Of a DNA stretch of 64,000 nucleotides, positions 52,087-62,756 are shown in pieces. Location: assembly GCA_002077065.1 (NCBI GenBank), contig NAJO01000023.1, positions 620,001 to 684,000 of the forward strand, read 5' to 3'. Origin of the DNA: Cryoendolithus antarcticus. Lineage: Eukaryota; Ascomycota; Dothideomycetes; Cladosporiales; Cladosporiaceae. The position numbers and the translations under genes are program-made. The notes under the pieces are model-generated. The model worked only from the letters and a program-made list of their open reading frames with translations. It was not told the origin of the DNA and did not search any database. How positions within the stretch are numbered: position 1 is the stretch's first letter; the number at the start of each line of letters is the position of its first letter.

Positions 52087-52774
52087 GAGCTCCACAGGCA
52101 GAAGAGGATTTCGATGGGTGGATTTGTGGCTGTCAAGATGCCGAGAGTGAGGATTTGATAAAGCGAGGGATCGCTACTGAGCAGACTCGCCTTGGCTACG
52201 CTCTTCAGCGATTTGCCCGCGGACTTTGACAGCCAGTGGCCGATTTTGCAGCGCAATTCAGCGCAGTACAGCAAGTGGGTGGGATCACCAACGGCGCATA
52301 TTGTATAGATGGACACACATTACGGCCGTTACGGGAGCGAAAGACCTGAGCGCTGGCTAGCGCACAGGCTGGACGGAGTATATTGTGCGTATGAAGGTAC
52401 ATGCCGAGCGATGGGGATGTATGCTAGTGATAATATGTAATAAATGCATGCTGCTGGACTTCCTGTCGCCGCCGGAAGGGGCGGAAGGAGTTCAGTGGCA
52501 ATCTCTGAACAGCATTGAGCACAAGTGAAGTCGGAGTCAGATTTGGAGAAGGTAGATTTGGACCGCGCACAGCGCTGGTCTGCTATGGAGCCGTGAGTCT
52601 TCGTTGCCTGTGCGCAACAAGCAATGCAAAAGCCATGGGTATCGTTCCGCTCATATCCTTCCGCCCAAATGCATCGAATGTCATTCGCAATGCTCTAAAA
52701 GCGCCAATAGTTCGCCCAACACCAGTGCCATTTTATACATTTTCGCTGCAATGTTTTCCTCCTCGCCGGATTCG
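52087..52774. other. Convergent 3' region between AUR1 and the DUF6594 gene
   Basis: About 690 bp. It includes AATAAA at 52439-52444 on the plus strand. No gene is supported. Confidence 0.5.
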
Positions 52775-54886
52775 CTACGACCGCAGCCGAGCCAGCGTTC
52801 CGCGATTCAGCTGACGCAAAGCCAGTGCTCCTGCAGCCCCGATCACGACGCCTAGGACGAGTCGTTGGTACCTGCCTGGCAGGAACAGTAACAGTGCAAG
52901 CAGCCCAAACGACGCTCCCAATGCTGTCTTCCCGTTCGTCGCCCACCAGCCTCGGACTTCGACAAGTTCGGTGGACTTTCGACGGCCAAGAATTATAAGG
53001 TCGGTTTTACGCTCGAGAAAGCCCGTCTCCGGCTCACAGATCCCAGCGTTATTCTGGACCAACTTCCGGTAGCTCTCGATAGCAATCTCAGCGGCATCAT
53101 CAGATTGTCCAGCTTGCAGAGACTCGCAGCCCCAACCATCTTCAGCCTCGCTGGCCGCTTTCACGGCTTTGGAGTATTGCTCCATTTTCAAGTAGATCTT
53201 GCCCAGCAGATCCACTCGCTGAGCATACACGCCACCCAAATACCTCTCCTGCCGTCTCGAAGCGGGAACCGACTGCTCTACTACTTCCACCTCGGACTGA
53301 CCAGACGAGTGTAACGGCTGGGCAAGATGTGAAGCCATAGCGTCTAGTGATGCCAACTGCTCCTCGAGCTCAGCAAGCTCATCTTGCAGGTGCAGCAGAA
53401 TCCGATGGTGCAGATGGCCGAACTTTCTGTAGAGCGGTGGGGCCGAGTCTGGTGATTCGCTGGCGATAGCACGCGCGAGGCGGTCGTAGCCGTGCGGAGG
53501 TGCGTTTGGAGGAAGACTAGGTGGCTCCGGTGCTGGTGGTAGGGGTTGTGGGTAGTGGAGCGAGGGAACTGCGGACGGCGGAGAAGGGGCGTGAGGTAGA
53601 TGAGGAGGTTGGTAGTATGGCTGCAGCGCCTGGTGTGAAGGCTGCGGTGGCGACGAGCCATCGGATCTGTGAGATGAGGTTGAGTGAGAGCGATAGGTGG
53701 TGCAGTGTGGTTGTATGTAGTGTTGAGGTGGGTATTGATAGTAGTCGGTATGTTGCTGAGGGTCTCGCAGATAATGTGGGTACTCGCTGCTGTGTTGGTA
53801 GTGGGCATACGAGTCGGGCGAAGTATGCTGATCTCGATGCGAGCGCAAGTCGGATGGCGCAGATGGAGGAGATGACCTTGGTTCAGGCTCGTCTTCATCA
53901 CCGTCCTCAATCACGTCGCTCACACTCGGCTGCCGTCGTGACGATCGTACCGCTGATTTCGGGCTGCTACCAAGCGAGTTCTCATGACCAGAGTACTGTG
54001 GATCGTACTTGCGTCGCAGCTCAGCCACACTGCCGCTCCGAGTCGCAGTGGGCGACGGAAAGCTTGAGCGCGATGATGGGGTATCTGGTGCGTCGCTCGA
54101 CCCTGCGTCCGAAGGCTGATAGTGTGAGGACACTGACGATGACGACGACCGCATCGAGTGGCTGTCGCGATGCTCGTCCGCATGTAACGATAGTGCACTT
54201 TGCAGTGCTGCCAGTGAGGGCGGACCACGGCTCGAAGATATCGAGCTCACGCTACTGTGCCGAGCGCTTGCTGATGGCATCCCGTGCACTCTGCTCCTCC
54301 GCCTATCGTAGGTCCGTTGTGTGATAGTGGAGTTGCTGCCACTGGACCTGCTAGAGGCACTCGTCAACGCCGATGAGACCGAGAGAAGCGACGGATTAGC
54401 CCGGGAGATCACGAATGGTCCTCGTGGGACGCCACCAGATCTCAGGGCGGACGAGTCCTTGTATGCCTCAATGTCTCCCGACGCTCGTGTCCGCCGTGAA
54501 GACTTCTCGCCGTGTTCTTCTCGTTCCGACGCGCGTGCACCAGTCTTTGAGCTCAGGCTCACTTCACTAGACTCCAGAATGCGACTCAGCTTTGGCCAGA
54601 AGCGTCCTGTATCGCTTTCTGGCTTCAGTACTTCCGCTTTACGCTTGTGCAGCCGTTCACTGGTCAGTCGCTTGGACTTCCTACGTCGTTTCGGCCGGGT
54701 CTCAACGTCAACCCAAAGGGCAGGGCTCTCGTCGTCTTCAGGTGCGACAGAGCCAGTGCCTGAGCCGTCGAGGTGTGTGTGATCCTGTTCGCGGGTACTG
54801 TCCCTCACATGATCACCTCCTTGATCAGGGCTGGTGCGCCTCAGTGGTATGAAACTAGATGTTTGCTCAGCCTGTGGCAGGAGCAT
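52775..54886 (-). CDS. DUF6594 membrane protein with a long disordered N-terminal half
   Basis: A single exon of 703 residues. The C-terminal part (about residue 460 onward) starts GYDRLARAIASESPDSAPPL, then FGHLHHRILLHLQDELAELE, the hallmark of DUF6594. It ends in two hydrophobic segments (ALGASFGLLALLLFLPG and LVLGVVIGAAGALALRQL). The N-terminal 450 residues are Ser/Pro/His/Tyr-rich and disordered, with a basic KRRRKSKRL cluster near residue 67. The function of the family is unknown; a membrane-anchored fungal protein is all that can be said. A long open frame on the opposite strand (53521-54324) reflects composition and is not annotated. Confidence 0.85.
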   Translation of the reverse strand: MLLPQAEQTSSFIPLRRTSPDQGGDHVRDSTREQDHTHLDGSGTGSVAPEDDESPALWVDVETRPKRRRKSKRLTSERLHKRKAEVLKPESDTGRFWPKLSRILESSEVSLSSKTGARASEREEHGEKSSRRTRASGDIEAYKDSSALRSGGVPRGPFVISRANPSLLSVSSALTSASSRSSGSNSTITQRTYDRRRSRVHGMPSASARHSSVSSISSSRGPPSLAALQSALSLHADEHRDSHSMRSSSSSVSSHYQPSDAGSSDAPDTPSSRSSFPSPTATRSGSVAELRRKYDPQYSGHENSLGSSPKSAVRSSRRQPSVSDVIEDGDEDEPEPRSSPPSAPSDLRSHRDQHTSPDSYAHYQHSSEYPHYLRDPQQHTDYYQYPPQHYIQPHCTTYRSHSTSSHRSDGSSPPQPSHQALQPYYQPPHLPHAPSPPSAVPSLHYPQPLPPAPEPPSLPPNAPPHGYDRLARAIASESPDSAPPLYRKFGHLHHRILLHLQDELAELEEQLASLDAMASHLAQPLHSSGQSEVEVVEQSVPASRRQERYLGGVYAQRVDLLGKIYLKMEQYSKAVKAASEAEDGWGCESLQAGQSDDAAEIAIESYRKLVQNNAGICEPETGFLERKTDLIILGRRKSTELVEVRGWWATNGKTALGASFGLLALLLFLPGRYQRLVLGVVIGAAGALALRQLNRGTLARLRS

Positions 54887-55783
54887 ATGTCATTAGCGAC
54901 AGGACTATGAAGATCTTGTAAAGACGGCAGTGAGGTAGTACAAGAATATCTTCGTGGGCGTAACGCAAGCCACTTACCAGATCCATACCGGGCTTCTGGG
55001 AGGTCATATATCCGTCTGAGGTTTGAGTTTCAGTGTCAGGTGCGAAACGCTTACAGGTCGCCTAGTGCATGATCCATGGACAGACACAGGAGGTCTAGCA
55101 AGCAACACGCCGGAAGTCCAGGAGACATCCATCCTGCGCACTGCACGGCGAAGGATCAGAACAAACAGGCTTGGAGGGGCATGCCACCAACGACGACACC
55201 ATTTGGGCTGACCGAGCCGAGCGACAATAGAAAATGAGGATGTGTCTCACTGCATCGCGCTGTGTGACCCGAGACGCGGGCAGATAGGCTTCTCAGGGGG
55301 TGCCTTGTATTAGATATCCGCCAGGGGGCCAGTGAAGTCAAGTGCCGCCGGAGCGTGTGTTGGCGCGAGTAGCGCGCAAGCACTGCAAGTCGTGCAGAGT
55401 GCGTCTGCAGAAGTGGGCCATGGTAATGCCGAAATGTTGGGGATCTTGCTCTTGTCGATCGCTTGGGCATGGACGCGACCATGTCCGCACATTAGTGGTG
55501 ACTTCCAGCGTCACCCTAGTTCGCGGGGACATTTGATCAGGGATTAAGGTGCTGCCAGATATAGCGCCAGTGGCATCCCCCACACCATCGAAAGCCCTCT
55601 CGATGAAACCGGTTCCTGGGATGGTAAGGCCTGGAAATTAGAGTTTCTATGGTCACGTGCGGCGGCTGTTCTTTCCCGCGGTTCCAGACGAATTCGGAAG
55701 CCATTGCATGTTGAAGTGAAGTTATCGCAGGACTTTCCATACCTAGGACACCTCGGCCGTACGGCCAAAGAGAATCGCCCATC
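54887..55783. promoter_or_regulatory. Divergent upstream region of the DUF6594 and uL11m genes
   Basis: About 900 bp. It contains TCACGTGC (E-box CACGTG at 55654-55659), 125 bp before the uL11m start. Overlapping short frames lack motifs. Confidence 0.45.
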
Positions 55784-56373
55784 ATGGCGCGTAAGATGAT
55801 GGCCAACGATCAGATCGTGAAGTTGATTGTCGGCGCTGGTCAAGCCTCCCCGTCGCCTCCAGTTGGTCCAGCATTGGGTAGCAAGGGCGTGAAGTCAATG
55901 GATTTCTGCAAGGTGTGGAGTGACTTCATGATATGATGCGCAACGACTTACAATGGGATCAGGAATTCAACGCTCGTACAGCAAACTACGTGGTCGGCAC
56001 CCCAATCCCCGCGCGAGTAACAGTCCGCCCGGATCGGACCTTTAGCTTCGAACTTCGAACACCACCCACCGCACAGCTCTTGCTAGCCGCTGCAGGTGTG
56101 AAGGCGACTAAGAATAAGACCCGTGGAGCTGGTAACGTTGCCGGACCGCACTCACGATTGGGTGCCGAGGGCAAAGGGAAGGCAAATTTCGACAAAAGTG
56201 CAGCACCTGGAAACGCTGGGCTAGGCAGTGTGGGAGAGGTGAGCTTGAAGCATGTGTTTGAAATCGCGAAGATTAAGCATTCGGAGTCAAGACTGAGTGG
56301 TATGAGCTTGGAGGGAATTGCGAAGAGCGTAGTGGCGCAGGCAGGAAGCATTGGGGTAAATGTGGTCCGATGA
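55784..56373 (+). CDS. MRPL19: Mitochondrial ribosomal protein uL11 (L11)
   Basis: Exons 55784-55912 and 55963-56373 join in phase to 179 residues. uL11m forms the stalk base of the mitochondrial large subunit. It starts [20 protein letters not shown], followed by the near-invariant [20 protein letters not shown], which crosses the splice site, and [19 protein letters not shown]. The C-terminal rRNA-binding domain follows, interrupted by a Gly/Ala/Lys-rich insert at about residues 106-135, then [20 protein letters not shown]. No cleavable presequence is evident. The symbol follows the yeast naming. Confidence 0.93.
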
Positions 56374-56758
56374 GATTGCCAAATGGAGCTTGTGGATTGG
56401 GGTGCATGAAGCCCGGGCATACGCGAATGCCAGAGGCACGATCAAGAGGGTGTCCGCGGATATCGAGCTCCGCTTCGATTAGATGGCACCCCGTCAGCGC
56501 TGCGCCGCAAGGCTCGATCTCTTCGTCTCGAAAGACGACGCAGGTCACGACACGCTTAGCGCAGCAGCTTGAAGGCTGAGGGAGAGATAATGAGGAAGAT
56601 TGAGGCGCGAACGGCGAATGCGCGCAGAGCCACTGCAGGACGGTCTATGACGACAAGGCGGGATAGTGGGAAGAAGACTGAGTCCGAAACAAGGAGCACG
56701 AGCCCAGCATATGTACCGAACAGCGACTTATGAACAGCGATAACAGCGACCACTGATA
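56374..56758. other. Convergent 3' region, no supported gene
   Basis: About 385 bp between uL11m and the DOPA-dioxygenase-like gene. Nothing recognised. Confidence 0.5.
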
Positions 56759-57496
56759 CTAGTAGTTCCCAGCCATGGCAATTTGTGACGCGCGGCGCTT
56801 GTGCAAGACTGCCCTCAAGGCTCCGAGTTGCAACGGGTACGGCTGACCCATCCTAAAAACGGTCAGCAGTTGTTCGGACTCGTCGCTTAACCACTTCGAT
56901 ACTCACCATGTAGCTAGCTGCGTATGCTAAAGAGATGTCATCATCAGCAGCTGTTTCACTATGCCCGATGAAAAATGATACTCACATCTCTCAAATCAAC
57001 CCCAGTGTTAGGATGCACCAACGCGCTCAGCGGGCCACGATTCACCACCAGCCATCCTACGAACGCCCCAAACTGCTTCGGATCAAAGACATTCACCTCA
57101 AACATCCCCACGGGATGCGGACCGACAGGCTCATCGAACATGCGGTAGATCCTCAACTCCGGGAACTCGCGGCGAATGCGGGTGTGCAGTTCGCGGGCGA
57201 ATTGGAGCTCGGAAAGAACTGAAGAGACGTAGTAGATATGGATATCGAACCCGCCACGGGTGTCGTTTGAGATCGGGGAAGTGAAGGTGTGGTAGGCTTC
57301 GCTTGGGCGAGTGGGTGACGGGTTCGGCAGGGATTTGGCGTCCGGCCCTTCCTTAATGGGTTCGCTGCGAAGAGAGTAAGCAGTGGGGACTATTCATACG
57401 ATTGTGTCGGTGAAGCTGTTCTTACTCTGACAACGGCTTGCCGCCTTCCCAGCCTACGAGCGGAGACTCATAGGTGTAGAGACTTGGATCAGACAT
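56759..57496 (-). CDS. DOPA 4,5-dioxygenase-like protein
   Basis: Four exons (57496-57426, 57364-56986, 56926-56907, 56852-56759) join in phase to 187 residues. The third exon is only 20 nt. It starts MSDPSLYTYESPLVGWEGGK. The family core is visible: GFDIHIYYVSS, LRIYRMFDEPVGPHPVGMFE, then LVVNRGPLSALVHPNTG with RDHTQLATWMGQPYPL across the small exon. The conserved His residues (HIYY, HPVGM, HPNTG, DH) are the likely metal ligands. Named members cleave DOPA in pigment synthesis, but many fungal members have unknown substrates, so the activity here is not established. Confidence 0.92.
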
Positions 57497-58047
57497 GCTT
57501 GCGCTGAAGTGTGGCAATGATGTGGGTTTGGTCTCAATAAATCACAGTAGCATGGCAAAAGCCTTCGAAGTGTCCGTTTGCACATTGCATATCATATCTC
57601 CCCACCTTGTGCTCGTGCATAGAGTTGACTGCAGCTCGTAAGCGATCGGAATTGTTCCGACGAGCCACTGCATTCCCTCTGTCGCATCTCGTCAGTCCGC
57701 ACAAAATGACGGATCGCCTATTGTCCAGGTCCGCGCTCTTTGTATCACAATGTCAGACCTTGATCGTCATTCTCTTCGCATGGAAGCATTCGCTGTTAGA
57801 TTGCTCGGGGTAGAGCTAGCTTTCTGTGCCTGACGCTAGCACGCGGTGTTGGGAAAGTGGAGTTCTCTACATGCATGGCAGTCGCGTGGCCATCAGCAAC
57901 TGCATGAACAAAAGCCTGTATCAAGTGCACGCTTACATTGGTGAGGTTATCTGTTCCAAGATGGGCGCATTCGGTACTTGTCATGAGCGATAGCGTTCGG
58001 TCAGTGCATTAGTGTTTGAACGTGCCTGGCACGCACACAGTCGGCAC
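57497..58047. other. Intergenic stretch between divergent genes
   Basis: About 550 bp upstream of both the DOPA-dioxygenase-like gene and the orphan gene at 58048. No site assigned. Confidence 0.5.
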
Positions 58048-59517
58048 ATGACGACCTTAACGCTCTTCAATCCAATCGAGAAGCACAGAGTGACTCCGAC
58101 ACAACCTTGCGGCAATGGCCCGGACCTCGATGTCGAGCGATGTGCGGCAATGCACAATACGCTGCTGCTCTACGGCTGGATCTGCAGTGGCAAACGAATC
58201 CCAGACATGCAGAAGAAATCCTGGTGGGGACGACATGGCAACGCTGAGCTGAAAGCCCTTCTACGTCCATCGCTAGCAAGGTATCTGACGAAGATCTTCG
58301 ATGTGCCCGGTCACAACTTCTTCTACCACATCAGCGGTCTCGCAAGTCGGCATGACATGCTGGAGCTTGGCGAGCGACTGAAGGATGACGATCGACAGCC
58401 TCTGCGTGAGGAGAAGCACCGGTATATTGTACTGTATAGCACGCCGAGAGAGCATGTCAGCCATCCGGCAGGGATCGTGTAAATATGCCTAGTCGCATTG
58501 AAGTTCGTTCCTGATGTCTGGCTAACTATGCTCCTAAGCTACGACCAAGACACCAACAAAGCCATCTTGATGCCGACTTACAACCATCTGTTCGACTTCA
58601 AGAGCCCTCACCTCCCGTGGCAAAGTCTGGAAACGATGCTTAGCGCCTACATCGACATGGTCGAAGCCGAGAAGGTAGTGGCAATTCATGATGGCGTCGT
58701 GGAAGTATCTGGACTGTCGATCAACATGGGCGCAGATCGCATTGCAAATAGTATGCGGCCATGGGTAATGCAATCTTACACCCGAGGAGACCTTGAACGC
58801 TGCCTCGATGTCTGGAATCGACTAGTCACAGCTCTCGAGACTCGAAGTGGCGTAGTGAAGTCTGCCGAAGACGAGAGCAAGGAGCCAGATCCTTTATGTT
58901 CGCGCACAGCTCTCAACGTGGCTGGAGTCTCTCCCGGCTTCGCATACGATCTCTTAGCTCGTGCACAATACTCTCAAGTCTGGTTCATCGCACCAGGCAT
59001 CCGACTGCCGAAAGTCGAGGAGTTCCTCAATCAGCCTTTCAAGCACATCGCCAAAGCCTACCCGAAGGAGACCGCGAACATGAAGATGCCTTTCCTCTTC
59101 CTTCGCATACCAGGCGAGATTCCGGCCAGCGATGCAAAATTCCGCTACCCTTTCTCTACAGTTGAGAGCGTGCCCTGCGGTCTATACCTCGACGCCTTTC
59201 CGAACGCGCAGAATCCGTTCGAGGACGCATGTCGATTGGTTCTACCGATCAAGCTGGGCAGTAACAAGTATGCTCGGACGTCAGACTTCAGACCTATACG
59301 AAAGAGTCACAGCGATCTGTATCAAGTCGAGATCAACCCGTTCGTTATGCGTCATGGCCCGAAGTTGCTTGCGATACTGGAGAATTGGCTCGAGAATATC
59401 GAGAGTGGGCATTGGGCTGTCAATGAACGGGGTGTTGAGGGTGGCATCGGTGCTTGGAGACAAGCTGACACGAGAGAAATGTGGTGGAGGTATCAGAGTA
59501 AGCATTTGTTTGTGTGA
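58048..59517 (+). CDS. Uncharacterised 469-residue protein
   Basis: Exons 58048-58478 and 58539-59517 join in phase to 469 residues. The donor is GTAAAT and the acceptor CCTAAG, with a GCTAACT branch site 10-15 nt upstream. A nearer acceptor does not keep phase. I do not recognise a domain. Visible stretches include KKSWWGRHGNAELKALLRP, VPGHNFFYHISGLASRHDML, NVAGVSPGFAYDLLARAQYS and EINPFVMRHGPKLLAILENW. It has no signal peptide or clear membrane segment, so it is probably a soluble intracellular protein. Start at MTTLTLFNPIEK; the frame is open slightly upstream but has no ATG there. Confidence 0.8.
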
Positions 59518-60193
59518 TCATGGTGTCGCGAATGATCCCGGTGTCGCAGTGCTCGACCTCGAGTACAACATATACCACGATCACAGCATTTGAAACTTAG
59601 CCAGCACCCAAACCGACCAAGATGCTGTGGAGCTGCAAAGTGGTATTGTTACAGTGCACGATCATTGGTTGTTGATCGCTCGGTGCTAGCCTCGGTCGGT
59701 TGTCCTCAGGTTCCGAAGTCAGCGCAACCGGTGGAAACCTGACTTCGTCTTCGACGTCTCCTGCACCTCCATCTGCTCGAATCTCCCTTCCACCCTCAGC
59801 ATGGATCGCAGATTCTTGGAGACACAGTTGATTGTATACACTTGGTCTCCTCAGTCTTTGACCGGTATCGAAGGTGTCATTGGTCGCCAAAGGCATGGTC
59901 AGACAGCAACACTGCTTCATAGCACTCGTTGTGGTACGCACGACTGAATGTCCTCAGGTAAGTCATCAGCTATGCGCAATTCTCGACAGATCCTATAGTG
60001 ATATCAATGTTCCTTCACTACTTTGAATTGATCTCGAATCCCAACTCCTTACATTGCGTGCTCATCACGCCATTGTTGTCGCGATCTTGCGTGCTTGCAA
60101 CACTCATACTATGAAGCAATACGAGTGCATTCCTTTGTTACACAGCAGCTCGATCACTCGCTATTCGCTACAATCATCAGAAAGAGTAGCATT
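59518..60193. other. Intergenic stretch, no supported gene
   Basis: About 680 bp. A minus-strand frame (59597-59941) has no motif or splice logic and is not annotated. Confidence 0.5.
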
Positions 60194-60953
60194 ATGGCAC
60201 CCTATCTCGACTCGGACTCGGACGCTATCAACGATATCGAGTACGTTGCCCACATCACAGCGCTTACGGCTCAGAAGAATGGCATTGATGTCGATACAAC
60301 CAAGGACACTCCTCAATCGAAGTCAGGCCTCCTCCAAGCCTCGCCTTACACAACTAGGGAGCACCTCCTCGACCTATCGACTCTAGCGCCGCCGCTGCAG
60401 CTCTTCGCAAAGAGTCTGCTGCACATGCAAGCGCTCCGGTCAGACTACGCCACAGCACCCTATTCGCAAGCTTTCAATTGGCAGTCGATCGTCGACGCCT
60501 ATTCCGACGTCGCCACAGATAATAAGGTACAGCTTCGCCTCGAGCCACTGCATTATTTCGTCGTCGTCTTCCGGTCTCGGATCAACCTCGATGCGGATAG
60601 AATTCTACTCGGGCAGCTCGATGCTGCAGCTCATGTCGAGGCAGTCGACGGAGGAGGCTTGCTGAAGTATTGGTTTGGAACTCCCGACGCGAGTGGGAGG
60701 AATCTTGCGACTTGTACGTTACGTCACCCTCAATCGAAAGCCGTTCGATCTACTGACACAGCTCCCAGGCATCTGGCGAAATCGCGAAGATGCTCGTCGT
60801 GGCGGCGGTGGCCCTGGGCACATTGGTGCCATGATGGCTGCCAGACGCATGTACAATGAGTGGTTCGTCGAGCGACTCAAGCTGAGTGTTGATCCTCGTG
60901 CGAGATCGTGGAGTTTCTCCGTGTGGGAAGGCACGCTCGATGGACCCACCTGA
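60194..60953 (+). CDS. UPF0643-like conserved fungal protein
   Basis: Exons 60194-60713 and 60769-60953 join in phase to 234 residues, with donor GTACGT and acceptor CCCAG. The conserved middle reads LEPLHYFVVVFRSRIN, GGGLLKYWFGTPDASGRNLA, then TCIWRNREDARRGGGGPGH and MYNEWFVERLKLSVD. This resembles the uncharacterised UPF0643 family. The assignment is from memory of the pattern and is moderate. The molecular role is unknown. It has no signal peptide or membrane segment. Confidence 0.8.
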
Positions 60954-61635
60954 AGCGGTACATTATCTGCTGATGGTCATCACACCCCGATTTAGCCACC
61001 TACGCGGTTGCAACGCTGGACAGCTTTGGCCTTTGGCCATGTATTCGAGTGCAGCAGCATGGACTCTGCAGCAGGGGCCTAGGGGAAGCTTGACACCCAA
61101 GTAGAGGTTCGCGTTGGCACGGTGTTGCCACTCGATTACACAGCTTCACGAGGGTCTCGCATCTGCGCGATCGCTTCGGGTCTCAGGCCAGCGAACAACG
61201 GAGTTGGATGGGTGGACTTCGAGCGTTCTTAGCGATACTTGTAAAGCAGCTTTCATGTAAGCTGCACCATCAAACTTGTGGTCAAGTCCATTTTATCCCA
61301 TCTGAAGTAGCATCCTGTCTGTGTGTAGGTATAGCGATCGAGTCCATCCGAGCTCGAGTAAAATCGTCTGGCGCGACCACTACTAATTGTCCAGGCATGA
61401 TGGCGATCTAAGTTTATCGTGACTGGAAAGTACATATAGTGAGCTCTGAGAGTGAGCTCTGGACCCCTGCTGCCCGATCAAATCCATCTGCATGTGAAAC
61501 AGTGAAAGTGGGACCGAATGCTCGGCACGCGATCATGAGGACCACTCTTTCAAGCGACTCAGTACACAGTACACCACATACATCGCACAACAGTCGCTCC
61601 CTCCGCATTCCAATCGCATCCACATACCGCGCAAA
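60954..61635. other. Intergenic stretch, no supported gene
   Basis: About 680 bp between two plus-strand genes. The last 60 bp before 61636 are CT/CA-rich leader-like. No RNA gene seen. Confidence 0.5.
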
Positions 61636-62008
61636 ATGCCCAAATCCAACATCTTCGACCTCCTTCCCCTCGTCCTGCTCTTCGTAGTCCTCATGGGCGT
61701 GGCATGGATTGGCTTCCAAGTCTATCTCTGGAGCGGCGAGCTCGCTGATCGCGGGCAGAAGCATATGGAGAAGAAGAACATCAATTTCAGTAAAGACGGT
61801 GGACTAAAAGTCGGAGTGAAGGAGATGAGTGCTGAGGAGTCGGCGGATAGGGCACAAAAGTAAGTCTGCAGTGGTGGAAGGGTAGGGCGATCGGGCCTAG
61901 TACGATGCTGACGGTGATTACAGGGCCCTGGTGAATACATGGACGACGTCTGCAGATGCGTTGGCGAAGGACAAGGGTAGAGGGAGTAAAAGCGGGGCAA
62001 GGAAGTAA
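61636..62008 (+). CDS. Small single-pass membrane protein (102 residues)
   Basis: Exons 61636-61859 and 61924-62008 join in phase to 102 residues, with donor GTAAGT and acceptor TACAG. It starts MPKSNIFDLLPLVLLFVVLM, with one membrane segment at about residues 9-32 (through VAWIGFQVYLW). A basic, Lys-rich soluble part follows (HMEKKNINFSKDGGLKVG) and the end is KSGARK. The role is unknown. The topology resembles small ER or mitochondrial adaptor proteins, but no family is recognised. It is unrelated by sequence to the 84-residue proteins at 9-12.6 kb. Confidence 0.82.
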
Positions 62009-62756
62009 GAGGGATCAGCGGAGGTGGCGGTAATGTGTACATGAGTGATGACCTAGGAGATCGGGCGGCGAAGGCGTTCGGCACGATCAGTGGTTGCATT
62101 GCTCAGATCGAGGGTGTCAGAAGAGTGGTCAGGGTGATGATTACGACGGAGCATCCTTTACGAGCAATCCGTTGGAGACAAGGCTGGCGGCCTTCGCTAG
62201 ATGATCGCTGACGACCATAGAGAGTATCGACAGCGCGGGCTCGAGTGGCGATTCCTGACAAGGCTGTAGCGAAGTTTGCCGAATGCTGGTTTTACTGCTT
62301 CACTGACAGTATGGGCACTCCTGCGGTACTGTAAGCGAATCTGCACCAGCGGAGGCATTACTCCATATCAGTGAGAGAGGGTAACACTATCGTAGCTTTG
62401 CCAGTTTGGCGACTCTCACAGGCGTGACATAACAGCGCAGGACTGCTGTGGATAAGCTCAAGAGAGCATTGTTCATGATTCGAACCTTTGGAGAAGCGGT
62501 GCATAGAGACTTATTCGTTTGCGGTATCTCGAGTAAAAATCACATGAGCGACAGCTACAACCCCAGGCCCTCCGAGAAACCCGTATAGTTCCATGCGCAG
62601 CAGCGACTGCGCGGCAACCCCAAGAAACCCATTTTGGCCTCTGCTCCGTGAATCATATGCATCATGTCGCCCAGCCCGTGACCACCAGCAACGCCTCCCA
62701 TCCAACGCCCGACTCGACCCTGAAACACCAGCGCTAATCCTCGACGGGCCTAATCA
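62009..62756. other. Convergent 3' region, no supported gene
   Basis: About 750 bp between the small membrane protein and the Gti1/Pac2 gene. A GATTCGAACC at 62477-62486 recalls a tRNA T-loop in reverse, but the surrounding stem does not pair. Confidence 0.5.

Noticed and set aside
53521..54324. 267-codon plus-strand frame opposite the DUF6594 gene
   Set aside because: Ser-rich composition of the sense protein explains the open antisense frame.
58479..58511. Shorter 33-nt intron in the 469-residue orphan
   Set aside because: Too short, and the longer intron with a GCTAACT branch site gives the right phase.
62477..62486. tRNA-like T-loop in reverse orientation (GATTCGAACC)
   Set aside because: The flanking bases cannot form a T stem, and no A and B box pair with a cloverleaf was found.
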